Shown here: positions 10,001 to 25,000 of the stretch, piece by piece
Numbering within the stretch: the first letter of the stretch is position 1
Layout of the letters: every line of letters begins with the position of its first letter
Source of the DNA: Astropecten irregularis
Taxonomy: Eukaryota; Echinodermata; Asteroidea; Paxillosida; Astropectinidae
NCBI GenBank assembly: GCA_963971285.1
Contig: OZ020250.1
Coordinates: 17,884,783-17,948,782 of the forward strand
Direction: 5' to 3'
Length of the DNA stretch: 64,000 nt
The notes under the pieces: generated by a model
Told to the model about the DNA's origin: nothing
Seen by the model: only the letters and a program-made list of their open reading frames with translations
The model's database searches: none
Translations under genes and position numbers: made by a program

Positions 10001-13000
10001 GTGTTAAGTTCAAGTGTTTTGTTTTGGTGTTTTAAGAGAAACCTTAATTTATTCCTCAGTTTTATTCTTTTTCAATTATTGCTGATTTACTAGAAATATG
10101 TCTATGGTAAAGCGAAAAAAGGTAAGCCTAAAACCATTGAGAAACAGATTTTAAATAAAAGTAAATGCACATTTTTGGCCTTCCTGTAAAGAAAAGTACT
10201 TGGACAGACTCGAATAGACATCTACTAGTACTAAATATAATAATAATAATAATAATGAACACGAAACATTTTTGCATGGAGATTAATATCAACTAAGTTT
10301 CCGTGCGTTGCGGCACACAATGTGGGTAGCGTGTCCGCGCGGAATGTTGACCGGCCACACGAAGCATTAGCCCCACTACTGCCGTCGCACTACACACATC
10401 GCGGTAATAAAGGTAAAATTGCGTGGTTGCTTGTGTACGTGTCCGAGTCAACAGTTGCAATCGCAACTTAATGTAAGCATATGTACCTCAAAATGTCCCA
10501 AAATGTCCTCGTCTGTTTTTGTGGATGTACGAGGAATCGTCGAAGTGTAACGTTAGTTTGAATAAAGGAACCTCATACAAAACATTGGAAAGAATAAGTG
10601 AGGAAGTTTCGCGAAACTATAATACGACGAACAAGATTGCTTTCCTCATTACGAGTGCGAAATCGATAGATTTGAGCATGGTGCTCTATTGAAGAAACAG
10701 TTTTAAATGCATCGAGTCGATCGGGAGACGCGTAACCAGATATTTGGTCACAAATGTGAAAGCGCGCAGAACGCATGCAGCAAAAGTCGATTGCAGTTCA
10801 GAACACGTGTTTGCATGCAGGGCCGAGCGACTTATCTACACGTGGTCGATAGAGTCGCCCGCGTTGCAGATTTGACAGTTCGTGCGAATTATCGGAAAGT
10901 CTTGACGTTAGAATCAGTAATGTTAATGGTTGTTATTGTTTCCAGATTATTTCTGAAGTAAAATATAAACATGTACAGTGTACCATGGAGGTAGACTACC
11001 TCCATGAGTGTACTAAAAAAAAACTAAAAAAACAAAAAAAAAAACACGGCATGATAAACACCGCCAGGCCAAGTGACTTTTTGTGTGCCGACATTGAGGG
11101 GATTATTTGGCGGGGAGAAATCAGCGAGAGCGGTCGGCACGTCATAGTGTAGAAAGGATGTAATGTTTAACAATGGTTTTTATTGTACGAAATTATGAAC
11201 AACTAACTTTATTACTTTAATGTGTTTAAAACCATGTGAAGAGTTACACGAGTACACAAACACACGAGTACACAAACACAGGGCCTACTTTATCTGACCA
11301 AACAACCATTCCACGAGAAAGGTACTATTAGTACGCACACATGATTTCCGGAGTTCGAGTCAGTGTGAAAAATCTCTGCAAGAACAATTCTCGATCTCTG
11401 CCATTTCTTAACCGATTTTCACCATTCAAAAATATAATCGAAGAACGCTTTCACAAAAACAAAGATCATCACATTTATATCAACTAAAATTACGACTTTA
11501 TAAAACAAAATATTCTGGCACAACTTTCAGGCAGAGTGGCTCTCTGGAGCTCATTGTTTGTTTAGTGCTGATAACGATCTTAATCCCCTTAATCCTGCAA
11601 CTCGAATTTTATGTTTCCCGACCCGAGTAAAACCCAGTTTACTCGGGTTGGCTTTTAATGGGAGGTACACGTAATGCCCCTTCCAGGGAAGCCTTGAAGT
11701 ATTTGAATCATATCACCCTCCATTGGACATAATCACTGGCCCGACAAAAAGACCAATCAATACGGCCTGTATGATTCCTTGGCAGTTAACGTCTGTCCGT
11801 CACCATCCCACCCTGGACATTGTGTGGGAGTTGGTTCTTGACCCAGGGAACTTTCATCAAGGTTTCTCCGGGCAGGATATCTAGCTCCAAGGTTTTCCTG
11901 TCATTTCGGGAAAGTCGTCCTGGAAAGTCCTTGATTCTTCGACTTATCCAGGAAAGACCGTTGGATCTATCTTTTGGAAAGACCTTCAAATCTAGATTCA
12001 TGTTCCTAGAAATATTGATTGTTTTGTTTGAATATTTTTGTTTGGTTATTTTTCTCTTCGTCAGTCCACAAAATTTAACCATCACAAACCAACTGACCAA
12101 GGTCATCATCTTTATACCGTCAGACCGTATGTGAAAGTTTCGGATTGTTGTCATGAGGTTGTATTATTGTACACAGGCATGCAACTTTTCCTCGGATCAG
12201 CTGATTTCCTCTGTTTTCACTTCTCTCTTTATGCCATTAAAAAGTAAAAAACACTGTACAAAGTAGCGTAATTTTGGGTCAAGATTGGAATTTCCTCGTT
12301 TTGTGTATTTAGTCCAAGTTTTCCACCAAACTTTTTTTTTTTTTCGACCGACCGACCCTCCCTCGAGGTTAACAAGAAATGAGAACCAAAGTTATAAAAA
12401 GGGGCGCCCTAATATGCAGACAAAACAGTGCCATAAAGTTTTTTAAAAAATGGGCCTGAGGTTATAGCCTAGATTTATGAGCATGGATTACCCAAATGTG
12501 TTGTTGTTTTTCAATAAAAAACAGGGTCAATGCTTGACTGGTAGCAAAGATTCCTTTCCACACATAATGCACAAATTGCAGATGAAACGACAGTTTGGTT
12601 AAAACAAATTCAAAGCACTTTTTATCACCAAACTTTGAAGAAAAAAAGGAAGGGAAAAAAAAAGTATGTTAAACAGCTTAAAACAAGGTGGCAAGAGTTG
12701 GTTGGGCCTCATATTTCAATCCTACTGAAGCAGAATGTCTTTTTTTTTTTAAAGCACTAACCGCACTAATTAGGGTTTTAAAACTTTGTGTTGGTCACAG
12801 TTTGGCGCCAGAGTGCACTAAACCCTTGCATTCATCACATATTGATTCTGAGACAAGAGATCCAGTGCACTGACGTCATTCCCCTGAGCTGAGTACCGTA
12901 CTACAGTAGGTCATTCATCTACAGGCTGACATGTCTGGCTATGGTCTCTCTTTTATTCTGCAACTACCGGTAGTGGATGAGACTCTATGTAATGGTTGTG

Positions 13001-16000
13001 CTCTAGCTACTGGCCACTCGCACACGGGGTCTTGTCCAAACCTTGGCTCCGGCTCAGGCTCTGGCTCCATTTCGTGAATCCATTCGAAAAGTCTTTTGTA
13101 CGGAAGCTTGAATTGCCATCCTAGTTTCCACTTTACTGAGATGAAACATAGGCCTATGGGCCCTATCTTGGAAACATGGAAAACCTTCCCAAGTACATGA
13201 AGTATTAACACAGAAAGCTGTGATGACTCGTAAACCCGCAATACCATAAAATAGGCTATAATGTGGAAACACAGAATTATAGGCCTACGCGTACGTCAGC
13301 CCGGAATGCAATTTTAGCTAAAACCGTACTTTCGGCTACGTACGGTTCGGAAGTACATGGTAGATTCTCTGGTTTAAAAAGGAAAACAGAGCTTCAGCTT
13401 CAAGTCGAATGAAAGACCATAAAAGTCTATATTTTCTAGCATTTATGGATGACCGAGACAAAGCCAGAGCCTGAGCTGGAGCAGAGGTTTTGAATTAGCA
13501 CTGTATTCCCACTGCCTGACTTCAACCTGGATCCTTAGCCTCTAGGAATGCAACGAGTGACAATACAATGTTGTGGTCATTATGCCATCACAGCCTTGCA
13601 TGATTGATATTGTATTACATCACACAGTCCATAATCCCTGAATCAATTGTTATCCCTCTTTAGTCTAAGTTCCCCTTTGTCAAGGATCAAGAGCCAGTAA
13701 TCCAGTTCGATTATTTGTAGGTCCCTGACATTTCATATTGGTTTAAGGTTGTCATGGAAGGTTGCCTCTTGTGTGTACTGTACATTGTTTGTTTGTTTTT
13801 GTTTATGATACCGGGTGTGTGGCACTTTTGTCCAGGGTGTGGACGGAGGGAAAGTTTGTTTGGGAATGAGGGACTGAATTGCTGTCAGTTTCCATCTTCA
13901 GCGCTATTGCATTTAATGACCATTTTCTTATACAGTACAATTTTATCTTGATCAATAAGATTTTATTCTTACTATAATCTTAGCCATGATAAGGGCAGAT
14001 TTCCCTTGAAAACAAAAACAAAAATAGGCCCTACAGGCTTACACATCAATTCACTGAATCGAGCATTTTATGTTTATATTGTATAGCAAATATTCAAATA
14101 AAACTCTGTTTCCTTTCTGATTTTATTTGATGATAGATGATTTTTGAAGTGACAGGCTGGTTTTCTTTTTTCAATTTTGCAGTATAATTTCAGAGTAATC
14201 TTAGACATGTTAGAGCATGTTTCCACAAAGCCAACTTACCACACAAAAAAATGCTAAAACACGGCATTTCAAAATCAACTCCATCGCCTGTTAATCGGCA
14301 TCGCTATCGCCTTTTCATCGGTTCCGGCAACCTACCCCGAGTAAGATTTTGTCGATACTTGCCGATAACTTAATTATGAACATCATGCAACTCCATCGGC
14401 ACTGGACACGTGATAATAAGTGATAGGGTAGGTTGTGGAAACAGCATCTTAATTGGAAAAACTTAGCGATATCCAAATAGCGATGGACCTGTGGAAATAC
14501 GCTCTTATTTGTAACGCTGTTTTTTATCCTTGGGATATGTAAATTGTGTGTGTTTGTGGGTTTCGTGGCTTCCGGCTTGACTCCAAAAGAAAAGCTGTTG
14601 GCACTGACACTACAGTATTGATCAATGATCTCTACCACAGTTGCCACATCGTGACTGGATAATAAACCACACATTTATTACAAAAACCACACTTTGATAA
14701 GTGTATCAATTGTGATACATTACAGTGTGTATACAGTGTATATGCAGGATACCAAACTTACCACAGGAAAAACCGTGAACTAATTAGGGGTATGCACAGG
14801 GATGTGATTTTACAGGAAAAATCCTGATTTCAGGTTTTTTGGCCTCACTTTGCCAGTCTGTAAAAAAGTATAGGAAATGTATGATTTTCAGTTTTATGGG
14901 CTACATGTATGTAGGCCTATGTTTTCAGTTTTAACAGCCCTATATGCAAGTGCAATGTAGAAATAGCATGGTTAGGGTTTATCTACATGTATGTTCCCAA
15001 CACACTCTGCATGTACTCACTGGTTGAAAGGCAGAGGGATCAACAGGGATTAAGTCCAAGGTAGGATAATCCCTTGATGTCCCAATCATATCATATCAGC
15101 TCACGTGTCTGGCCATGTGAGTCCCTAATAGTGTGCCATACTTTGATAGCCACTTAAAATTTGTACAGGTTCTCAGAAGGGTTGCATATTCCATATCCTG
15201 CCTGTAATTTTTTTTCTTTGCGATGACATTTAGTCAGACTATGCATGAGTCAGATACTGTACATGTCGGAAAGGAAGTGTAGTCAAGTAACATACCCTCA
15301 TATCCCTAGATCCATGAAAAATTGTGTAGGCATCTAAGACCTGCATGTGACTGTGTGACACTGACAATCTTTCTGTGCACTGGTGCTATTAGGAGCCATG
15401 CATTGCCTGGCGAACTGAGACTAAGGGCTGATTTCACAAAGCACGCTAAGACTGATCTTAAGTGTTAATTTAAATCCTAATTGCTAAGCAAAGTGTGACG
15501 TCGCGATGGGAATCACTATGGTGATACTGACGTCTTATCTTAAGAGTAATCTTACTGTTTGGTGAAATCCAGCCCAGATGTGCAGAAAACAATCATTCAA
15601 GACCAACTAATTCACGACATAGGCCTATACACTTCTTGTTATTAAACTGGCTGTTTTTATCCTACCCAAACACCATTAGCATCGTTTCCAATATCTATTG
15701 CCAGTATAAGCTAGTTTAATAATGTTCATGGGATATAGTACATCAACGAAGTCTCTTGGCTAATCATATCAATGGTGGCCTAATTGCTAAGTAGCTAAAC
15801 TGCATTTCCAGGATAACTGTGAAAGGAGAATACAGAGACCCAGCCATAACATCCTGATTGATGGGTTTCCAGTCATTGTCCCCCACCTCCCTGTGGTCTT
15901 GAGTCTCACACCACTGCTACCCATTCAATGCTTGACCAGACCCTGTGCACAGACTACACACACACACCCACCCCTATCCCCACCCCCTTTGTGCTGCCCA

Positions 16001-19000
16001 CTCAACCATGCTTTCCATCCCAGAGCTACCTGGGATGAGGCAGACTATTATAATAATACGGCCGCCCGAGCCTCATCAATAAATACCGGCTCAGCTGGCT
16101 TTTAACTGAAGTGTTCATAATCAGCTCTGGTCATTTATGCATGCGTATGAAATTGAGCGCGGGCACTTTTTTTTTTTCACTTGCGTCGAGTTGCACATGG
16201 AGCACACATATAAGGAGCTACATTAGTATACACACTCTGCGGTTACTCTGGATATCTTTTACACTATCAAATTAAAAGGTGAGTACTAGCTAATGGATGC
16301 AAATTATCATTTAATGGCATTTTTTCCTGTAGTACTTACAAGAATAAATTCTTATTTTTTTTTTCTGTTAATGTTTCCAAGTTAAATTGCTTGTCAAGCA
16401 TGATTGCTCATAATTAAATATTTCCATCTTCCTAATTTCATTTTACAGTTATTACAGTTATCATTATTTCTAATGATCCTAAGAATGATTATGAAGTTGC
16501 TTTTAAAATAATTAAAAATACTTTATCACCAGACATTTTCAGCGCCGTTAAGTTTAAAAAAAATTATAACAAATCAATTAAATTTTGAGTCAATTTTTGT
16601 GTCCTTCTAATTGAATATAGCAAAGAGATCATTTCTGTGTTGTCCAGTTGACTGCAACTGCACACTACATGTTTTGCTATAGCAATATGATAATAGTCAA
16701 TGATAGTAGTACATGCATTTTATGTTGGTAGTTTTAATGCAATTCAGAACACAAGTCTTAGTACGCCTTGTTATATCAAGTTATATCGTAAGCAAAGGAT
16801 AGGTGCAAGACTAACGAGGATATAATCTACATTTGTAGGTCTCAATCACAGAAAGGTACACTGTTCATCAGAACTTTGTATTTTAAAAGAAGGCAAAAAG
16901 AAGAAGTTCTAAGAACCCATCTTATCAACTGATTTTTTCTTGACCTTCAAAGTCTCTGACTTCATAACCTTGAAGAAACCCACAAAACTCAAAAAAAGTA
17001 ATTCAATTATATCTCAAGGTTAAAAAAAAAACTTACCCATTTGAAGAAAGACAAAAAAAATCAAGCCAAGCAAAGACGAGAAAACAGTATTCACTTTGAG
17101 TCAGCAGGACGGCCTAGTAGTTGCGCGTTCCCAGTTTAGAGGAAGTTTGGCATTAAGCCTCGCCTGGTAAAAAAAGCTTTGTGACCTTCCTTGCGTGTCG
17201 AGCCCCGATGTTGAACTGGCTGGGGGTAGGTACAGTAGTTACTACTACATGTACGTACACTCATCGACTACTGGCGGCTTCCTGACACATCCTAGTCAGT
17301 CCCTCCTACCCCCCCCCCTCCTTACCGCTAATAGAATGACACAGATTCATCTCTGCTCAGTCACTTACACACACACACACATATGTTATGGAGTAGCCTC
17401 ATTTGCTTGAACTTCAACAAAATGATGGCTATCTCCTTCTTCCTTGGGGCACAAATGCCCGCTGGGAAATCGCCGCGAAACACAGATAGCGCATCTCCCA
17501 TTTTGAAATTGGCTGATTTTAGAAATTTCATTTCGCAGTCGTTAATTTCTGGTGAAGTGCGTGGTCAGTTTTGTCACACACTCTTCACATACGTACCATA
17601 AATGTGCCCCCAGAATTTTATTTAATGCAAGTAAATAAACTGCACTGCAAACTGCTCATCAACCAAATTGAATTACCTGAAATGTATAAATCTTTGGAGT
17701 AATAGGAGGACCTGGCATTTTGATTCTAGCAGGATCATTTGCAACTTAGGCTAAAAAATGTTTTACCTGAAATTATGACAATTGAAGATTTGTTTTGTAA
17801 ACTTACATGTAATAGTATATTTGTTTACTCATTAAGTTCATCATAGGTAATTTATAGTATTAAATTATTGTTTTCAATCTATTTTTAATCAGGTGTTTTT
17901 TTTTCTATTTCAGTTTATGTAATAATTTAATTTTGATCTTTGAGTAGATTTTATGTTGGTTATCAGTTTTATTTTGAAGATTAAATTATTTAACATAATT
18001 TTGGCTGTATTTTGTGGTCAGTGTAGTGTGTACATGCATGTATGCATACATCATGTCAGATATTATTCCATTGATTAAAGAGGCTGTGAAGATAGCCAAT
18101 TTAATTGGGTTGGGTATTGGTTCTGTGATCCCTCTCTCATTTTATTAGATTTGCTTATAACTAGTTCTCATTCTTTTCTCACACATGCAGGATTGCAGCA
18201 TTAAGCACATTGGCTGTAGAGGCCCCCCAAAAGCCTTTCACCGTTTCCTCCGGAGAAATACTAAAGAAACAAGCTTTTGGATTTTGCGGTTTGGGGGAAG
18301 GAATGAAAATTGGATCAAATTGGACGGTTTTCAGTTTGCGATTATGTGCAGTTTAATGACTGATGACCTCGGAATCTGGACTGAGTCTTATCACAGCTGC
18401 CTGTGTGATGTATCAGTGCAGCTGCGCGTAGCTATACGTAGCCTGGACCCATCAAATGAAGCACACCTGCTTTGGAATCAGAAGATGCCATCGAGATGGC
18501 AAGCAAACAGCAAGGTTGTATACAGGACTTCCCCTCCCTCTGTGCGTCAAACATCATCAGCCTGATGCCCTAGAACCAATCAGATCCGCCAATAAAACAC
18601 TCATCCTGCAAAGATATAGGACTCGGGGATTGCATCGAAATCTGCTATAAATTATTCAAGAAGCTAAGAGATTGTTTTTCCAGACTCTGCTTGACTGTGT
18701 AGCCTCATGCAGGCTGTAAGAGATTTTTTGTTACCAGTAAGCCTCTTCGGGGAATGTATAAATCTTGGTCTCCTCATCCGGCATCTTCTATCAAGATCTT
18801 TCCTCGGCCTCAAGCGAGTAATTCACTTCTGAATTGGATTTAATGTCCACAGTGCAGAAATCTTGTCCCAAGCGAAGCCCAAAGAGGAAAAAGAGAGAGA
18901 ATTTGGATTCTGGAATGGAAAAATAACAATGTCAAGTTTTAATACCTGTTTAGAGGGGGAAGAAGTGAGATTCTAAATTGAGGAACTCGTGTTTTGCTCA

Positions 19001-22000
19001 TGAACGATGGTTTTCGAGAATTAAACAGAGGAGGATGAGCTTCTTGTTGAAGAAATTAGGAATATCATGTGTCTGATGTGTCTAATGGGGGAATTAGATT
19101 CAACGACATCTTTGGAAGATTTAAAGGACATTGAGAGGTCACTGTGTCAGGTGAGTGACTAGGGAGGATTCTTTCCGCCTGGCTTCTGTGGTGGCCAATC
19201 CCTGTTTGTCCTTCGGTATCTGAATTCCCTGATTCCTGGTGTCTGTCTCTGGTCTCAGCATCCAAACCCAGTCCTCTTGAGTCTTCTCCACCTCTGGCTT
19301 GCATTTCAACAACTTATGTTCAGTTAGTTTTAAGGCTATTCATGGCAGAAGATGGTAGATTTGTGCTGTAACACCATGAGATAAATTATACTCTTTCATG
19401 AGTTGGAATGGGTGGCTCTTAAAAGAGCTGGTTAACTCAACATTTTGGCCAGTATGCTCTGGCCATCTTCAGGAGAGTTAACACCATTAATTCCATTTTC
19501 AAAACGGAACTAAGTAAATTCACCAATTAAATTCACAAAATGCAGATCATTTATGTGAACAGAACTGATTCCTAAGCTAACTGAATCATGGTTTGGTCTT
19601 GCAATAGTTGACTGTTTTTTTTGTGTGACAAAACACAGTCTGACAAGTCTTCACTGTGCAAAAGTTACGACACTTTTCCAGCGGCAGTGCCTGCCCAAAC
19701 AGTCAGTGAAAGTCAGTATGCGATTTACAGCACAAGTTTTTGGAACTGAATAGCATGAAACAGATTTGTTCAGTCTGAAACCGAATTTTTCAGCCTTAAA
19801 CAGAATACAAGAATTTTGAGAATAAATGGAATTTGTACTTTTTTGAAACGGAAAATCAGTGGCCCTATGGTGTGCCCGCAGAATCTATCACCTTAAACTC
19901 AATGTTCTCTATGACCAGGGGCCAATTTCCTAAAACTGTTAAGCACAAAAAATTTGCTAAGCATGACATTTCTGTCTTAATAAAAACAGGGTTAACAACC
20001 AAATGTCCACCTGTTGTGTATCACTTGTGATTGTTCTTTGGCTGTTGTTCGCTGACCATGAATATCAAATGGAATTTTCAATGGTGGTTTGTTTTATTGG
20101 AAGATAAATTTTTGTGCTAAGCAAACTTTTGTGCTTAACAGTTTTATGAAATTGGCCCCAGTATCCAATTGCAGAGAGTTGCTAAGTGCAAACAAATTCC
20201 TCAGAACCCAAAGTCTTACTTATAAACAACAAAATATGTTCCCTGTAAACATCTACCCTTTTACTTGTTCCCGGTACTAGGATGTTTTTCACTTCCAAGG
20301 CCCGCAAATCAACATACTGAGACAAAATGCGGAGAGATTGTCAGCTGTCGGCCCAATTTGAACCAAAAATGGAAATACACTCAAACACTCTGGACATGGT
20401 GACACTTGTTTTTCGGGGAAAACAAACCAGTGCACTTTGTGATTCACTCTTATCCTCAACAGGATATTAAAGAGAACAACAGAAATGGGTACCTGGGAGG
20501 TCAATCAGAGGCCATACGAGACCTGGGAGGTCACAATGCCTTATATACTGGCCGAACAGGACTTGAACTTTGATGAATATTTCCGGGTCATTTATTAAGT
20601 GGATGATGCAGCTGTGCTGCAGGATCAAGGTTGCCTTTGTGGTTCAACATTCTTTTTCTTCTTCTTTATCGCGGTCATTAATCTATTTTGATTGCATTAA
20701 CTGATTTCTGTTCTTGTCGAGTTGACAAGATTCCTTATTTGGCATATGTGCAGCTAGGCCTGAAATTATATTCTGTAAGGGAATTTAAGGGTTATTTCCT
20801 CATCATTAACAATAACAGCACTTCTCTGGCAATATGTTTATTCAGGGGAGCATTTTAAAGACAGCATCAAGGCCAGGGGCCAATTCCATAAAACTGTTAA
20901 GCACAAAAATTTGCTTAGCACAAAAATGTCTCGCCCAATAAAACAAACCACCATTGAAAATTCCATTTGATATTCATGGTCAGCGAACAACAGCCAAAGA
21001 ACAATCACAAGTGATACACAATACGTGGAAATTTGGTTGTTATTCCTGTTTTTATTAAGACAGAAATGTCGTGCTTAGCTAATTTTTGTGCTTAACAGTT
21101 TTATGAAATTGGCCACAGGGCATCAAAAGTCATGATCTTTGAACTTCTATGTCCATTAATAGTAATACAATTTCCATTTATACTGCGCCATCTTCATGGC
21201 AATGATCAAACGCGCATTACATGCAATTCAATAATAAATTACATTACACTACATTACATGCATGCGTTTTTGTATTTATATATTTTTTGTTTGTAAAAAT
21301 ACTAATTAAAGGTAGTATCATACTTTGGTAAGAAACCAAAACAGAAATTTTCACAGATTTACATATAACTTTCAGGGTATGAAGATGGTGCTGGTAGAAA
21401 CCTTCCGTTAAATTTTTGTCCGTCTGAAATGGTGTATTTATCCAGAAATTAGTAAAACAATGACCGAAAATCTTTTTGATCTTTTAAAAGATCAAAAATA
21501 AAAGAGAAAAGACTTAAGAAATACTGTGGCCGTTTTTCACGATTTTCTAAACAAGTGGGCACCATATGGGACTGAAATTTTCACAGATGACTGTTACTGT
21601 ATCTGTCTTGATATTTTTGCCCATGAATCTGTACTTCTTTGACAAAAACCAAAGTATGATATTACCTTTAACTAACAAATACATTATTTTTGATTGCTGC
21701 CTTATGTTGTCCATAGCACAAGAATAAATAACTGTCCACATGCCAGCCAAAGTTGTCATGGTTGTTGTTAAATGTTTCAGTCCCTGAAATCATATTACTA
21801 ACCTGTGTTCATAATTATTCTGTGATGAAAACCCAGGTTTGGGTTTTGTTTTGTTTGTTTGTTGGGGTGTTTGTCTGTCTGTTTGTTTGTGTGGGTTTTT
21901 GGATTGGAATACATGTAGATTGGGTATTTGTCCTTTTATTAATTTTCTTTTTAAAAGTCAGTGCAGAAACATGTACAGTGGATAGATAAAAATAAATATT

Positions 22001-25000
22001 TATAAAACTAAATGTACTATTGAAATATGTTATGTGTTAATGGTAAATACGTGGAGCTTTGCCTTCCTTTATCAATTAAAATCCATTTCTGATATTAATT
22101 GCAGGATTTTGGTGGGTACGTGGAACCATACTGTATCTTTACTGGCTAAACGGCCCACCTCAGTTACAAGTCCTGAGAATGTGCCGTCTATATAGGGAAA
22201 CTGCACATTGTAAGAGTTTGGCAGATTGAGGAACTTGAACTTGCTCCCAGACATACTTTTACTAACCATGCGATAAGCTTGCACTGTAATATAATTCTGA
22301 TTTACCACAAAGACTCTAAATTCTATATTTTGTTTTTCTCTCGTGAAACTCTCCTTCGCTATACCACCCACTCCTCCCCTCCACCTCTGCCCACCCCAGC
22401 TGCGTGAGTTGTTGACCACAGCCCTGCCAGACGATCTGCTGGACGATGACACTGCCTCCTTTTCCAGTCACGACTCCAGCGGCTCGCTCAATGAACGCCA
22501 CGGTCGCGTCCACCAGTCCCTCACTCCAAGGTGCGTATCATGTCAGTATTCAGGAGGTCGTGTTTGGAATCTTTTGGGTGGCAGTAGAGGGCTTGAGTGT
22601 ATGGGTTCAGAGCGTAATCCAAAATTAGGGAACATTCAAAAACATAAATTAACATTCCTTCAACACCCTTAAAAATATTTTTCTTTTCACTAACATGACT
22701 AAGAAAGAATAATATTTTTCTAATCTACATGTAAAAGAAATTTGAAAAGTCAACAGTGAATTGACTGGAGCGGGTTTTCGAACCGGCGACCTCCTGAATA
22801 CCGTACAGGCACTCTACCAACTGAGCCAATCTAGCCTTACGTTGGTGGTGACCCCAATAGTTGATTATCTTAAGAAATTTCTTACAATATTTGATTAACC
22901 AAACTTTCCAAGTTTTAATAATAAAGAAAAATTTGTAGACTCAGGTGAAGGTGGTCATTTTTATTGATGTCCGTCCCTCACGCTCTAAATTCTTCTTGAA
23001 AAAAAAAACCCAAGTAGACAAATTGAAAATGGCATGTGGCCAACTTGCACTGGTGTCAGGGCTAAACATGTTTTTTCTGACAATAAGTATTCAATTGATC
23101 CAGCTTAAAATAATAAAAAGCGCTAAGCAAAATTTCACCTGTTTTATTTTGTTGGTTACCCACACAGCCCCGATCCATGGGCTCACCTCCAGAAGCAGCT
23201 GCCTGGCCATCACAATCTTATCCAGCAACATCGACAGCTCCAGCAACAGACCTCCACGCCCAATGGGCTTGGCCAACCACCTCCCCTCAAGACGCCTGGG
23301 CCCATGTCCCAGCAGAACGGTTATGGGGACCGCCGAGGCAATGAGCAGGTTAGTCATACAAAGGGGACACCCAATCCCAGTCACTAGCAGATGGGTACAG
23401 AGGGCACCCAATCCCAGCAGATGGGTACAGGGGACACCCAATCCCAGTTGATGGGTACAGGGAACACCCAATGCCAGCAGATGGGTACAGGGGACACCCG
23501 ATACCTGCAGATGGGTACAGGGGACACCCGATCCCAGCAGATGGGTACAGGGGACACCCAATGCCAGCATATGGGTACAAAGGACACCCAATGCCAGCAT
23601 ATGGGTACAGGGAACACCCAATCTCAGCAGATGGGTACAGAGGGACACCCAATCCCAGCAGATGGGTACAGGGGACACCCAATCCCAGCAGATGGGTACA
23701 GGGGACACCCAATCCCAGTTGATGGGTACAGGGGACACCCAATGCCAGCAGATGGGTACAGGGGACACCCGATACCTGCAGATGGGTACAGGGGACACCC
23801 GATCCCAGCAGATGGGTACAGGGGACACCCAATCCCAGCAGATGGGTACAGAGGACACCCAATCCCAGCAGATGGGTACAGGGGACACCCAATCCCAGCA
23901 GATGGGTACAGAGGGCACCCAATCCCAGCAGATGGGTACAGAGGGCACCCAATCCCAGCAGATGGGTACAGAGGACACCCAATCCCAGCAGATGGGTACA
24001 GGGGACACCCAATCCCAGCAGATGGGTACAGGGGACACCCAATCCCAGCAGATGGGTACAGGGGACACCCAATCCCAGCAGATGGGTACAGGGGACACCC
24101 AATCCCAGCAGATGGGTACAGGGGACACATGATACCTGCAGATGGGTACAGGGGACACCCAATCCCTACAGATGGGAACAGGGGACACCCAATGCCAGCA
24201 TATGGGTACAGGGGACACCCAATCCCAGCAGATGGGTACAGAGGGCACCCAATGCCAGCAGATGGGTACAGGGGACACCCAATTCCAGCAGATGAGTACA
24301 GGGAACACCCAATCCCAGCAGATGGGTACAGGGGGCATCCAATCCCAATTGATGGGTACAGGGGACACCCAATCCCAGCTGATGGGTACAGGGGGACACC
24401 CAATCCCAGCAGATGGGTACAGGGGGACACCTTATGTCAGCAGATGGGTACAGGGGACACCCAATCCCAGCAGATGGGTACAGGGGACACCCAATGCCAG
24501 CAGATGGGTACATGGGACACCCAATCCCAGCTGATGGGTACAGGGGACACCCAATCCCAGCTGATGGGTACAGGGGACACCCAATCTCAGTAGATGGGTA
24601 CAGGGTACACCCAATCCCAGCAGATGGGTACAGCTAGGGGACACCCAATCCCAGTAGATGGGTACAGGGGACACCCAATCCCAGCAGATGGGTACAGGGG
24701 ACACCCAATGCCAGCAGATGGGTACAGGGGACACCCGATCCAAGCAGATGGGTACAGGGGACACCCAATGCCAGCAGATGGGTACAGGGGACACCCAATC
24801 CCAGCAGATGGGTACAGGGGACACCCAATCCCAGCTGATGGGTACAGGGGACACCCAATCCCAGCAGATGAGTACAGGTGACAGTGGCGCCCTGTCACTG
24901 AAAAGGGTCATTTACTTGTTCTAGTTGACCATGTTTTTTTTTAAATTGACTGCTTAACCAAATCTCCCTCACTGATATGTGCTTTGTTCGTCCGCAGCAT

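Larger units (their letters stand above)
7099..22399 (+). other. CEP152: CEP152 first coding intron, 15.3 kb
   Basis: No coding exon that fits CEP152 phase or homology was found here, and exon 1 joins exon 2 directly in phase 0 with good homology across the joint. The stretch holds MITEs (7195-7443, 14211-14505, 19916-20160, 20875-21119, 21308-21672), a CpG-rich block at 10.27-11.15 kb, a TATA-like site at 16.2 kb, and long A/T-rich stretches where I see nothing specific (7.5-9.6, 12.2-12.9, 16.3-17.1 and 17.7-18.1 kb). Confidence 0.6.

Noticed and set aside
11786-12154. Overlapping open frames on both strands (122 and 104 codons)
   Set aside because: No homology recognised, no splice or start context, and both strands equally open; probably chance or repeat-derived.
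18185-18650. 126-codon plus-strand frame beginning MQDCSIKHIG
   Set aside because: No family resemblance. The ATG lies within a probable splice acceptor, so if the segment is an exon it does not start there.
23360-24880. CRISPR-like array
   Set aside because: Units are contiguous tandem copies with no unique spacers, in an animal gene intron.
23091-24911. Long open frames (up to 425 codons) on both strands across the 30-bp array
   Set aside because: The unit is a multiple of three, so all non-stop frames stay open. The frames lie inside CEP152 intron 3 and continue into non-coding flank; no start context or homology.
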